Position numbers and translations under genes: made by a program. A stretch of DNA of 64,000 nucleotides. Origin: Photobacterium sanguinicancri (GTDB taxonomy: Bacteria > Pseudomonadota > Gammaproteobacteria > Enterobacterales > Vibrionaceae). The notes below the pieces were generated by a model. The model was not told the DNA's origin. It saw only the letters and a list, made by a program, of their open reading frames with translations, and made no database searches. Shown in pieces: positions 19,628-27,274 of the stretch. Within the stretch, counting starts at the first letter, position 1. The number at the start of each line of letters is the position of its first letter. Location: assembly GCF_024346675.1 (NCBI RefSeq), contig NZ_AP024850.1, forward strand, positions 2,604,001 to 2,668,000, in the 5' to 3' direction.

Positions 19628-20946
19628 GCCGACTGGCGCTCCATTTCCGTTTCATTACTATTTAGCAAGCTACACAGCGTCGACGTTTTGCGATCCAGCT
19701 CTTTCCATTCACTGTCTGCGGTTGACCCCGGAACAATACCTGCGCCTGCAAATAAGTGAATTTCCTCTCCCATGATCAAAGCGCTACGAATAGCGACACA
19801 GAATTCACTACGTTGACGGCTTAAGAAGCCAACTGCACCGCTATACCAACCACGAGCAAACGGCTCATGTGTGGAAATAAAATCTAACGCTTTATCACGT
19901 GGCAAGCCTGCAATAGCTGCGGTCGGTTGCAAGTTATCTAATAGATCAGCGTTATAAATTTGGTCTTTTAACTGACCTCCAATACGACGCTTTAAGTGCT
20001 GCACTTTTCGTAGACGTACCAGCTCTGGGGTTTTAGCCACATCAAGATCATGACAACAGGTATTTAAGCGACTGACAATGTCATCAACCACTAACCGATT
20101 TTCATAGCGGTTTTTACTGTCATCGAGCAACCACTGCGCCAAGCGACCATCTTCCGCTTCATTAGCACCGCGCCCTATCGTGCCCGCCAAAGCCTCGGTT
20201 TTAATATCGAGGTGATGGCGCATAAATAATCGCTCTGGTGTTGAACCGATAAAACAATGCTTAGCATCAAGGGCCATCATAAAATGGAAGCTATTGGTAT
20301 TACTGCTTCGGCTCGCTTTGAGTAACTGTGCAGGGGAAACTGGCGTATCTAATTTAAGCGTGGTACGGCGGGCCAATACGACTTTTTCAAATACTTTTTG
20401 TGAAATAGCATCTAAAGCATCACCAATCATGTTCGACCAACCTGTAAAATCAGGCGCATGAGTGCGACCAATCACATTCGAGCGAATTTGGCTAATCGGT
20501 GGGGTCGAATTGGTTAGTTTATTCAGGGCTGCGATCAACTGCTCACGCACTGTCGAGCTTTCAGATAAATTCACCGCTAAATGCCAGTTGTTATCCATAC
20601 GGATCACTTCGCATTGCGGTAAAAAGAAAAATGAAGATAAACAACGACGATTACGATCCGTGCGGCCATCAAATGAACGCCCTCCCCACACGCGTTGATC
20701 GTCAGCTAAGACTTTCTCGGCGACCAAGGGGTCTGTAAATGTCTTTATTTGACCAAGAGCCACCACTTCTTCACGGCTATCTCGCGATTGCCAATAAAAC
20801 TTTGGAAAAAGAGGCTGGGCATCCATCCAGTCAATAAGATCAGTGTTTGTCGGTAAATTCATCTTTACCATCAAACGCTGAGTTGATTTTGAAGCGTGTT
20901 GAATCTTTTGGATTAATTGCTCAACAGCAGTTTGTAACGCGGTCAA
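19624..20946 (-). CDS. menF: Isochorismate synthase MenF
   Basis: Chorismate-utilising enzyme making isochorismate, the first committed step of menaquinone synthesis. The 440 aa carry the C-terminal chorismate-binding domain with KVVLARRTTLKL, FIGSTPERLF, TEALAGTIGRG, the LQPTAAIAGLPRDKALDFI segment and the ending FAGAGIVPGSTADSEWKELD. It is the first gene of the men operon. The promoter must lie in the 20947-21368 region shared with alaA. Confidence 0.95.
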   Translation of the reverse strand: MTALQTAVEQLIQKIQHASKSTQRLMVKMNLPTNTDLIDWMDAQPLFPKFYWQSRDSREEVVALGQIKTFTDPLVAEKVLADDQRVWGGRSFDGRTDRNRRCLSSFFFLPQCEVIRMDNNWHLAVNLSESSTVREQLIAALNKLTNSTPPISQIRSNVIGRTHAPDFTGWSNMIGDALDAISQKVFEKVVLARRTTLKLDTPVSPAQLLKASRSSNTNSFHFMMALDAKHCFIGSTPERLFMRHHLDIKTEALAGTIGRGANEAEDGRLAQWLLDDSKNRYENRLVVDDIVSRLNTCCHDLDVAKTPELVRLRKVQHLKRRIGGQLKDQIYNADLLDNLQPTAAIAGLPRDKALDFISTHEPFARGWYSGAVGFLSRQRSEFCVAIRSALIMGEEIHLFAGAGIVPGSTADSEWKELDRKTSTLCSLLNSNETEMERQSA

Positions 20947-21368
20947 GGTAACCTCACTCAGCTCTCTAGCACCTTCCGGCTCATCCCTGGCTGATTGTTA
21001 GTGCGCCTATCACTGGACACAAATTCTACCTTCGCTATACCAGAATTTTATACCAATACGAAAAGCATTCGCACAGTAAATAGGTATAACCATAAATTAG
21101 AACGTCATTCTATCGCACTAATCCCAATCTGACTAATAAAGTCATTACTCAACATGAGTTTTCATATCTGGTCATAAACCGTCATTCCACGACCTCGGTT
21201 TATTCTCGCGTTGAAATCGCACAGAAAGACCAGTTGATATCACTGGCTAAAACAGAATTTAATAACAGAAAAAACTATTTTGCCTGATTATTTTCTGCAA
21301 GGTATTTATTTCAATCCATTTTATCGTGTAATTTAATGAAATATCGTCATTATTCTCAGGTAAGTAAA
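20947..21368. other. 422-base menF/alaA divergent region, with one 17-bp palindrome
   Basis: No ORF worth calling. It contains a near-perfect palindrome at 21230-21246 (CCAGT, seven bases TGATATC, ACTGG) and a looser repeat TAAACCG...CGGTTTA at about 21176-21203. Both could be operators for men or alaA. I cannot assign a regulator: the spacing does not fit FNR or CRP. Confidence 0.45.
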
Positions 21369-22583
21369 ATGCAGAACATCGGGATGTCCTCCAAACTCAA
21401 CAATGTATGTTATGACATTCGTGGACCCGTTCTTAAGCATGCCAAACGCATGGAAGAAGAAGGTCAGAAAATTCTTAAACTCAACATTGGGAATCCCGCC
21501 CCATTTGGTTTTGATGCCCCTGATGAAATTCTCGTCGATGTGATCCGTAACCTGCCAACATCGCAAGGTTATTGTGACTCAAAAGGCATTTATCCTGCGC
21601 GTAAAGCCATTGTTCAGCACTACCAAAAGCGCGGCCTACTCGATTTAGATGTTGAAGACGTTTACATCGGTAATGGCGTGTCAGAGTTGATTGTAATGGC
21701 GATGCAAGCCTTACTTAATTATCAAGATGAAATTTTAGTACCGTCACCGGACTACCCACTTTGGACGGCGGCTGTATCACTCTCTGGTGGTACTCCTGTG
21801 CATTACATCTGTGATGAGCAGTCAGACTGGTATCCCGACCTAGACGATATTAAAAAGAAAATCACACCCAATACTCGCGGGATTGTACTGATAAACCCGA
21901 ACAACCCGACAGGTGCAGTCTATAGCCGAGACTTCTTATTAGAAGTAGTAGAAATTGCCCGTAAGCACAAGCTGATCATTTTTGCCGATGAGATTTACGA
22001 TAAAATTCTCTACGACGGTGCACAACACACTTCTATTGCACCACTGGCTGAAGATGTTTTCTGTGTCACATTTAACGGCCTATCAAAGTCTTACCGTGTC
22101 TGTGGTTTCCGTGCTGGTTGGATGGTACTTTCAGGCCCGAAAGGGGTCGCCAAAGGCTACATTGAAGGCTTAGAAATGCTGGCATCGATGCGTTTGTGTG
22201 CCAATGTCCCTATGCAGCATGCGATTCAAACGGCACTCGGAGGTTACCAGAGCATTAACGAACTCATATTGCCTGGTGGTCGCTTATTAGAGCAACGTAA
22301 CAAAGCTTACGACTTAATCACCCAAATTCCGGGTGTAACTTGCGTAAAACCCAAAGGGGCGCTGTACTTATTCCCTAAATTGGACCAAAAGAAATTCAAC
22401 ATCGTTGATGATCAACGCATGGCATTGGATTTCTTGCAGCAAGAAAAAGTACTACTGGTACACGGTACGGGCTTTAACTGGAAGAAACCGGATCATTTCC
22501 GCATTGTGACACTGCCGCGGGTAGATGACCTTGAAGTCGCCATTGGACGTTTAGAGCGTTTCTTGCACAACTACCGCCAGTAA
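21369..22583 (+). CDS. alaA: Glutamate-pyruvate aminotransferase AlaA
   Basis: PLP-dependent class I aminotransferase that makes alanine from pyruvate and glutamate. It is about as long as E. coli AlaA/YfbQ (404 versus 405 aa) and very similar: SSKLNNVCYDIRGPVLKHAK, LNIGNPAPFGFDAPDEIL, INPNNPTGAVYSR, ADEIYDKILYD, and the PLP lysine in NGLSKSYR. A longer reading from 21336 is possible, but CAGGTAAG precedes the ATG at 21369 and the length then fits. The downstream neighbour is yfbR, as in E. coli. Confidence 0.95.
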   Translation: MQNIGMSSKLNNVCYDIRGPVLKHAKRMEEEGQKILKLNIGNPAPFGFDAPDEILVDVIRNLPTSQGYCDSKGIYPARKAIVQHYQKRGLLDLDVEDVYIGNGVSELIVMAMQALLNYQDEILVPSPDYPLWTAAVSLSGGTPVHYICDEQSDWYPDLDDIKKKITPNTRGIVLINPNNPTGAVYSRDFLLEVVEIARKHKLIIFADEIYDKILYDGAQHTSIAPLAEDVFCVTFNGLSKSYRVCGFRAGWMVLSGPKGVAKGYIEGLEMLASMRLCANVPMQHAIQTALGGYQSINELILPGGRLLEQRNKAYDLITQIPGVTCVKPKGALYLFPKLDQKKFNIVDDQRMALDFLQQEKVLLVHGTGFNWKKPDHFRIVTLPRVDDLEVAIGRLERFLHNYRQ

Positions 22584-22626
22584 GCGGCAGGTTAAACAAC
22601 CATCGAGCGATCACAACATCGTTTTT

Positions 22627-22654
22627 AAGCCTCTGCTCTGCAGGGGCTTTTGTT
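22627..22654 (+). terminator. Terminator after alaA
   Basis: 10-bp stem AAGCCTCTGC/GCAGGGGCTT (one G-U) with a 3-base loop, then TTTGTTT. Confidence 0.85.
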
Positions 22655-22760
22655 TATTTGAAGCTGTCACAAGTTCTCGTTTTTCTGTTACCTTTAATAC
22701 AACAGAGATCAGCATTATCTGCTGAGCATACGCTATTCATAAACTTATAAGCAGTCGATC

Positions 22761-23345
22761 ATGAAACGTAGTCATTTCTTTGCTCACTTAGCTCGTATGA
22801 AGCTCATTCAACGCTGGCCATTGATGCGTTGTGTATCCAATGAAAATATCTCAGAACATAGCCTTCAAGTCGCTTTTGTTGCCCACGCATTAGCTCTGAT
22901 CAAAAACAAAAATTTTGGTGGCGACCTTAACCCAGAGCGCATTGCACTACTGGGGATGTTTCATGATTGCAGCGAAGTGATCACGGGGGATATGCCAACC
23001 CCAATAAAATACTTCAATCCCGCTATCGCAGAAGAATATAAAAAAATCGAATTAGCAGCAGAAAAGAAATTGCTGTCGATGCTGCCTGACGAATTTCACG
23101 ATGATTACGCGCCACTGGTTGATAGTGAAAAAATCAACCAAGAAGAATACGCCATTGTTAAGCAAGCCGATTCATTGTGTGCGTATCTAAAATGCTTGGA
23201 AGAATTAAACGTTGGCAACCATGAGTTTGCCAAGGCGAAATCTAATATCGAGCAAAATTTAGCAAATCGCTCAACACCAGAGATGGAATATTTTCTCGCC
23301 ACGTTTGTCGACAGCTTTAACTTAACGTTGGATGAGATCAGTTAA
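22761..23345 (+). CDS. yfbR: 5'-deoxynucleotidase YfbR
   Basis: HD-domain phosphohydrolase that dephosphorylates deoxyribonucleoside 5'-monophosphates. The 194 aa (E. coli 199) show [25 protein letters not shown] with the first His, then [21 protein letters not shown] with the HD pair, and the later [15 protein letters not shown] aspartate. Its stop overlaps the dgt start (TAATG), so dNMP and dNTP hydrolases are translated as a coupled pair. Confidence 0.95.
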   Translation: MKRSHFFAHLARMKLIQRWPLMRCVSNENISEHSLQVAFVAHALALIKNKNFGGDLNPERIALLGMFHDCSEVITGDMPTPIKYFNPAIAEEYKKIELAAEKKLLSMLPDEFHDDYAPLVDSEKINQEEYAIVKQADSLCAYLKCLEELNVGNHEFAKAKSNIEQNLANRSTPEMEYFLATFVDSFNLTLDEIS

Positions 23346-24712
23346 TGGATAACTTAACTCTTTCCCAAGAATGGGAAAACCGCACCAGCAACGAACAAAA
23401 AACACGTCGCAACGATCATCGCTCGGTTTACCAACGAGATCGCGCACGCATCCTTCATTCAGCCGCATTTCGTCGCCTTCAAGCCAAAACACAAGTGCAT
23501 GGCGCTGGGCATCATGACTTTTACCGTACTCGCCTTACCCACTCGCTTGAAGCCTCGCAAATCGGCACCGGCATTGTCGCGCAACTCAAAATCAAACAAC
23601 CCGAATTTCGTACAATTTTGCCATCGACCAGTTTAATGGAGAGCATTTGTTTAGCTCACGACATTGGCCACCCGCCATATGGGCATGGTGGTGAAGTCGC
23701 TTTAAACTACATGATGCGCAATCACGGTGGCTTTGAAGGTAACGCACAAACGTTTCGTATCGTGACCTTATTAGAACCTTATACCGAGCACTTCGGTATG
23801 AACCTGTGCCGCCGAACACTATTAGGCTTGCTAAAGTATCCCGCTTTTATCAACCAAACTCGTGCTGCTATCATACCGCCAGATGTGACCAATTATCGCC
23901 ACTTAAAAGCCAAAGACTGGCATCCAGCCAAAGGCATATACAGCGATGACCAAGCGACTTTTGATTGGGTACTCAATAGCCTAAGTGATAACGATCGCGC
24001 TTTATTCAGCGCAATGCGAGATGAAAAAACAAACGAGCACTCTCATCAAAAAACACGATTTAAATCATTAGACTGCTCCATCATGGAGCTCGCTGATGAT
24101 ATTGCTTATGGTGTTCACGATTTAGAAGATGCCATCGTGATGGGTATTGTCACACGAGAGCAATGGCAGGAAGTCGCCGCTAGCCAGTTAGCGGAATGTG
24201 GCGAGCTCTGGCTAGAGGAGCGAATAAGCACCTTGAGTGAGCAGCTGTTTGATTCACACCACAAACGCAAAGATGCCATCGGTGCGATGGTGAATGCCCT
24301 ACTCACGTCCATCCATATCGCCCCAAGTATTCAAAATGGCTTACATAGCTTTGACGAACCTTTGCTGCAATGGAATGCGTTTCTTTCTGAACCAATGGAG
24401 CGTGTTTTGAATATACTCAAACACTTCGTGAGTGAGTATGTGGTCAAGAAACCTGAGATTCAGCTATTGGAATACAAAGGACAGCAATTGGTCATGGAGT
24501 TGTTTGACGCTTTTGCCTCTGATCCTGAACGCCTGCTGCCTGAAAACACGCGAATTCGATGGCAACATGCTGTAGACAATAACGAAAATGAAATGCGGAT
24601 AATCGCTGATTATATCTCAGGGATGACAGATGGGTTTGCGCAGCGTTTATATAGCACCCTGTTCCATCCAACAACTGCGATGAGTGTTGGTAGCGAAGGA
24701 CACGGATTCTAA
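23345..24712 (+). CDS. dgt: Deoxyguanosinetriphosphate triphosphohydrolase-like protein
   Basis: HD-domain dNTP triphosphohydrolase (dGTPase family, type 2) of 455 aa. Visible are [14 protein letters not shown], the metal-binding His of [13 protein letters not shown], the HD pair of [16 protein letters not shown] and the later Asp of [16 protein letters not shown]. It hydrolyses dNTPs to deoxynucleosides and triphosphate, so it works upstream of general nucleotide salvage. The ATG overlaps the yfbR stop by one base. The substrate preference of type 2 enzymes varies, so strict dGTP specificity should not be assumed. Confidence 0.9.
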   Translation: MDNLTLSQEWENRTSNEQKTRRNDHRSVYQRDRARILHSAAFRRLQAKTQVHGAGHHDFYRTRLTHSLEASQIGTGIVAQLKIKQPEFRTILPSTSLMESICLAHDIGHPPYGHGGEVALNYMMRNHGGFEGNAQTFRIVTLLEPYTEHFGMNLCRRTLLGLLKYPAFINQTRAAIIPPDVTNYRHLKAKDWHPAKGIYSDDQATFDWVLNSLSDNDRALFSAMRDEKTNEHSHQKTRFKSLDCSIMELADDIAYGVHDLEDAIVMGIVTREQWQEVAASQLAECGELWLEERISTLSEQLFDSHHKRKDAIGAMVNALLTSIHIAPSIQNGLHSFDEPLLQWNAFLSEPMERVLNILKHFVSEYVVKKPEIQLLEYKGQQLVMELFDAFASDPERLLPENTRIRWQHAVDNNENEMRIIADYISGMTDGFAQRLYSTLFHPTTAMSVGSEGHGF

Positions 24713-24718
24713 ACAACC

Positions 24719-24758
24719 CTCCCCTCTTATCCCAATATCAATACCAATAAGAGGGGAG
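24719..24758. terminator. Hairpin between the convergent dgt and DTW-domain genes
   Basis: Perfect 12-bp inverted repeat (CTCCCCTCTTAT and its complement) with a 16-base loop, filling the 54-base gap between the two stops. There is no T run, so termination efficiency is uncertain. Confidence 0.6.
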
Positions 24759-24766
24759 ACATACTA

Positions 24767-25387
24767 CTAGCCGTAATTTTTCTCAAATACACCGACAGGC
24801 ATTTGCTGTATTTGGAACTCAATCATGCGATTGAAAGTCGCTAATAACGGCGTAAAATCAGTTTTATTCCCCTCTAATGCGGTTAATGCCAAATAGCCCG
24901 CCTCAACCGTCGATACACCCGCTTCCCGTGGCGATTTACGAATTCTGTAATTACCGCTGCTCACATTATCTAAATTCACCGTCGGTAACGTATGTAAGTT
25001 GGTCGATAATTGCCACATCTTATAGGCTTTTTTCCACGTTCCATCGAGCAATATTAATGTCAGGGATTTCTCTGTTTGAGTGACATTTTGCTCACGCGCA
25101 GCAAGTTCAGTGATCGCTGTAGATGTATCACTTGGGTACACTAACCATACATCACGTGTAGGATCATCGAGCAATGCGTTAAGCGCCTCATGCTGACTAA
25201 AATCTTCTCCAACAAACATTGCACTATTTGCCAACGATAATGACAATATCCGCGCAGTGCCAATTGCACGATTAACTTCAGAGGGGTGTTGTAAAATACA
25301 CAATTGCGTTTTAGCATCAATCGTTTGTATCCATTTGCAGATACAAGCTTTCTTCGCTTTTCCACATTGTTCGCAATATCGACTCAT
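24767..25387 (-). CDS. DTW-domain tRNA-uridine aminocarboxypropyltransferase (TapT/YfiP-like)
   Basis: Enzyme family that adds the 3-amino-3-carboxypropyl group from SAM to tRNA uridine (acp3U47). The 206 aa begin MSRYCEQCGKAKKACICKWI, a four-cysteine zinc motif. The signature segment LLDGTWKKAYKMW gives the family its name, and RIRKSPREAGVSTVEA lies near the end. A longer reading starts at 25411 without SD; the ATG at 25387 has AAGG 7 bases upstream. The 5' end interlocks with the divergent rhombosortase start 10 bases away. Confidence 0.85.
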   Translation of the reverse strand: MSRYCEQCGKAKKACICKWIQTIDAKTQLCILQHPSEVNRAIGTARILSLSLANSAMFVGEDFSQHEALNALLDDPTRDVWLVYPSDTSTAITELAAREQNVTQTEKSLTLILLDGTWKKAYKMWQLSTNLHTLPTVNLDNVSSGNYRIRKSPREAGVSTVEAGYLALTALEGNKTDFTPLLATFNRMIEFQIQQMPVGVFEKNYG

Positions 25388-25396
25388 GAGGTTGCC

Positions 25397-25975
25397 TTGT
25401 CTACTCGTCATTACTTAGTGTTTGCTGTTCTACTCGCGACCATTGCGCAGTTACCCTCAATTCAACCAATATTGGTATGGGATCGTAGCCTGATCATCAA
25501 TGGTGAAGTGTGGCGCATACTAACAGGAAACCTCACGCATACCAATTGGCCTCACCTTCTGATGAATGCCTTTGCTTTTATCATTATTACTTTCATTTTT
25601 AGAAAACACATTGCGGTTAAGCAGTACACCCTGCTCATCATTTCAATATCGCTTGTTATTGGGATCGGTATTTTTGCCACAAACATGGGCTGGTACGCTG
25701 GCTTTTCCGGCGTATTGCATGGCCTATTTGGTTGGGGATCTGTACGGGATATTAAAACGAAAACGAAAGGCGGCTGGCTAATACTGCTCGGACTGATTGC
25801 TAAAATTAGCTGGGAGCAAATATTTGGCGGCTCTATGAGCTCAGAAGCTCTCATCGGTGCACGTGTAGCAACAGAAGCACACTTAATCGGCGCTATATCT
25901 GGGATAATTTTAGGGTTGTTACCTTTATTTTCAACAACTAATACATTGAAAAAAAAGGATAATCCTTACATTTAG
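25397..25975 (+). CDS. Rhombosortase (rhomboid-family intramembrane serine protease)
   Basis: 192-aa, five- to six-helix membrane protein of the rhomboid superfamily, compact rhombosortase type. The active-site Ser is in GFSGVLHGLFGWG (S104) and the His in ATEAHLIGAISG (H162). WRILTGNLTHTNWPHLLMN matches the conserved N-terminal helix pair. Such enzymes process proteins with a GlyGly-CTERM tail sent out by the type II system in Vibrio. No substrate is in this window. I place the start at TTG 25397, because GAGG stands 5 bases before it. A reading from ATG 25304 would run 84 bases inside the opposite gene without an SD. Confidence 0.8.
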   Translation: MSTRHYLVFAVLLATIAQLPSIQPILVWDRSLIINGEVWRILTGNLTHTNWPHLLMNAFAFIIITFIFRKHIAVKQYTLLIISISLVIGIGIFATNMGWYAGFSGVLHGLFGWGSVRDIKTKTKGGWLILLGLIAKISWEQIFGGSMSSEALIGARVATEAHLIGAISGIILGLLPLFSTTNTLKKKDNPYI

Positions 25976-26007
25976 CATTGCCGCAAGATCGCTAATGATA
26001 ATTATTA

Positions 26008-26047
26008 TTGAAAACACAACCATAAAGATGCATTATAAATGCAACTT
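26008..26047 (+). promoter_or_regulatory. Promoter with overlapping NsrR operator before the YeaR-like gene
   Basis: -35 TTGAAA (26008-26013), 17 bases, -10 CATTAT (26031-26036). An inverted repeat at 26025-26047 has halves AAGATGCATT and AATGCAACTT separated by 3 bases (9 of 10 positions symmetric). It matches the known NsrR consensus, an inverted repeat of the AAGATGCATTT type. It covers the -10 box, as expected for nitric-oxide-relieved repression. Confidence 0.7.
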
Positions 26048-26073
26048 AAATGCAAGCAAAAAAGGTTGTGATT

Positions 26074-26412
26074 ATGAGCCATCTCCGTATTCCAACACAT
26101 TGGACAATTCAACGCTCTACCCCTTTCTTTACTAAAGAAACAGTGCCAGCCGCTCTCCTATCCCACCATAATACTGCAGAAGGTGTTTTTGGTCAGTTAT
26201 GCGTAATGGAAGGTACTGTGACCTACTACGGCTTTGCCAATGAAGAAGCAAAAGATCCTGAAGCAAAAATTGTCATCCATGCTGGCCAGTTTGCCACAAG
26301 TCCACCGCAGTATTGGCACCGAATCGAGTTATCAGACAACGCGCAATTTAATATCAATTTCTGGTCAGAAAAAGATAAAACCAATCAGCCTCTGTTTCAC
26401 ACAAAAAAATAA
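26074..26412 (+). CDS. DUF1971 (YeaR/TehB-like cupin) protein
   Basis: 112-aa cupin-like protein. The DUF1971 pattern is clear: RSTPFFTKETVPAALLSHHNT, VMEGTVTYYGF, AGQFATSPPQYWHRIEL and FNINFWS. E. coli YeaR (119 aa) belongs to the same family and is induced by nitrate and nitric oxide through NarL and NsrR. The NsrR-like site in the promoter here suggests the same control. The molecular function is unknown. The ATG at 26074 has AAAGG at 8 bases; a reading from 26050 begins within 3 bases of the operator and is less likely. Confidence 0.85.
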   Translation: MSHLRIPTHWTIQRSTPFFTKETVPAALLSHHNTAEGVFGQLCVMEGTVTYYGFANEEAKDPEAKIVIHAGQFATSPPQYWHRIELSDNAQFNINFWSEKDKTNQPLFHTKK

Positions 26413-26498
26413 CCCATGCTAATCAGTGTTGATAAACAGGAATCTAGATCACGCAAGGACGCGCACTATTTTAACCACGATATATTGGAGTCTTCACA

Positions 26499-26744
26499 TT
26501 GAAGCAAAACATTAATGCAAACAAGGCAGAAAATGCATTCCTGCAATGTGACGTAAAACTCACAGAGCAGCAATCACTCTACCGTATAAATATTGAGGTC
26601 GAACAGCAAATTGTTCGCGTGGGATCTGGTGGTAGGTATAAATTCTTGTATCAAGATGCACTACGCATAATGCAAAACTATAAAGAGTTTGGTTATACAA
26701 TGTTTCTTACTGAAGCGCGTAAACGTCAAAGGCATAAGTTATGA
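26499..26744 (+). CDS. Small protein of unknown function with TTG start (81 aa)
   Basis: 81-aa ORF without a usable ATG: it starts TTG at 26499, with GGAG 8 bases upstream, a normal SD distance. The sequence is protein-like, with mixed beta-strand segments (LYRINIEVEQQIVRVGSGGRY) and a basic end (LTEARKRQRHKL). The basic tail and size could suit nucleic-acid binding, but I recognise no family. It stands alone between the YeaR-like gene and the convergent ComEA-like gene. Confidence 0.6.
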   Translation: MKQNINANKAENAFLQCDVKLTEQQSLYRINIEVEQQIVRVGSGGRYKFLYQDALRIMQNYKEFGYTMFLTEARKRQRHKL

Positions 26745-26853
26745 GCTAGGGGGCGATGGCAAATATAATAACTAGGAGTACTACTGGTTCTCCTGGTCGT
26801 ATATCACTTTATCTCTCGGCTTGTAGCCGCTTTATGTAAAGCATCGCTAGCAA

Positions 26854-27138
26854 CTACAGTTTTATTCGCTCACGATTTTTCTCAACAGTCGCTAAACCAA
26901 TACCTTTCACGCCTGCCAGTTCATCTGCCGTTTGAAACTCACCATGCTCATTTCGGTAAAGGATTATACTCTCGGCTTTTTCAGGGCCGATACCAATCAA
27001 TAACTTATCCAACTCTTCAGCATTTGCATCATTTATGTTGATGGTAATTTCGATGCCATCATGACTATCGTTAGCGCTTGCTGGTGATGCAACTAAAGCA
27101 GCACCGCAGAGAAATATACTTATCAGCAATCGTTTCAT
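26854..27138 (-). CDS. ComEA-type helix-hairpin-helix secreted protein
   Basis: 94 aa: signal peptide (MKRLLISIFLCGAALVASPASA, cleaved around residue 22), a short acidic linker, then a tandem helix-hairpin-helix unit (ININDANAEELDKLLIGIG, then FQTADELAGVKGIGLATVEK). ComEA proteins bind incoming DNA in the periplasm. E. coli YbaV, at the same place after ppiD, is of this type; whether this copy serves competence is uncertain because many bacteria have several such genes. It follows ppiD on the same strand with its own SD (GGAG). Confidence 0.85.
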   Translation of the reverse strand: MKRLLISIFLCGAALVASPASANDSHDGIEITININDANAEELDKLLIGIGPEKAESIILYRNEHGEFQTADELAGVKGIGLATVEKNRERIKL

Positions 27139-27220
27139 TCTTCATTCACTCCATATTAATTGAGTATCATATAGTAGTGGGAATTCACGATAGCGAAAGT
27201 AATACCCTCATTATTTTGCT

Positions 27221-27252
27221 GAAAAAACAACGGGCCGCACAATGGCGGCCCG
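27221..27252 (-). terminator. Terminator after ppiD
   Basis: 8-bp GC-only stem CGGGCCGC/GCGGCCCG with a 6-base loop, then U-rich sequence on the minus strand, 22 bases after the ppiD stop. Confidence 0.85.
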
Positions 27253-27274
27253 CTAAGCAATCAATAAATTGCAA

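Noticed and set aside
25304..25396. 31 more residues at the rhombosortase N-terminus from ATG 25304
   Set aside because: It would lie wholly opposite the DTW coding region, has no SD, and the family is usually about 190-200 aa.
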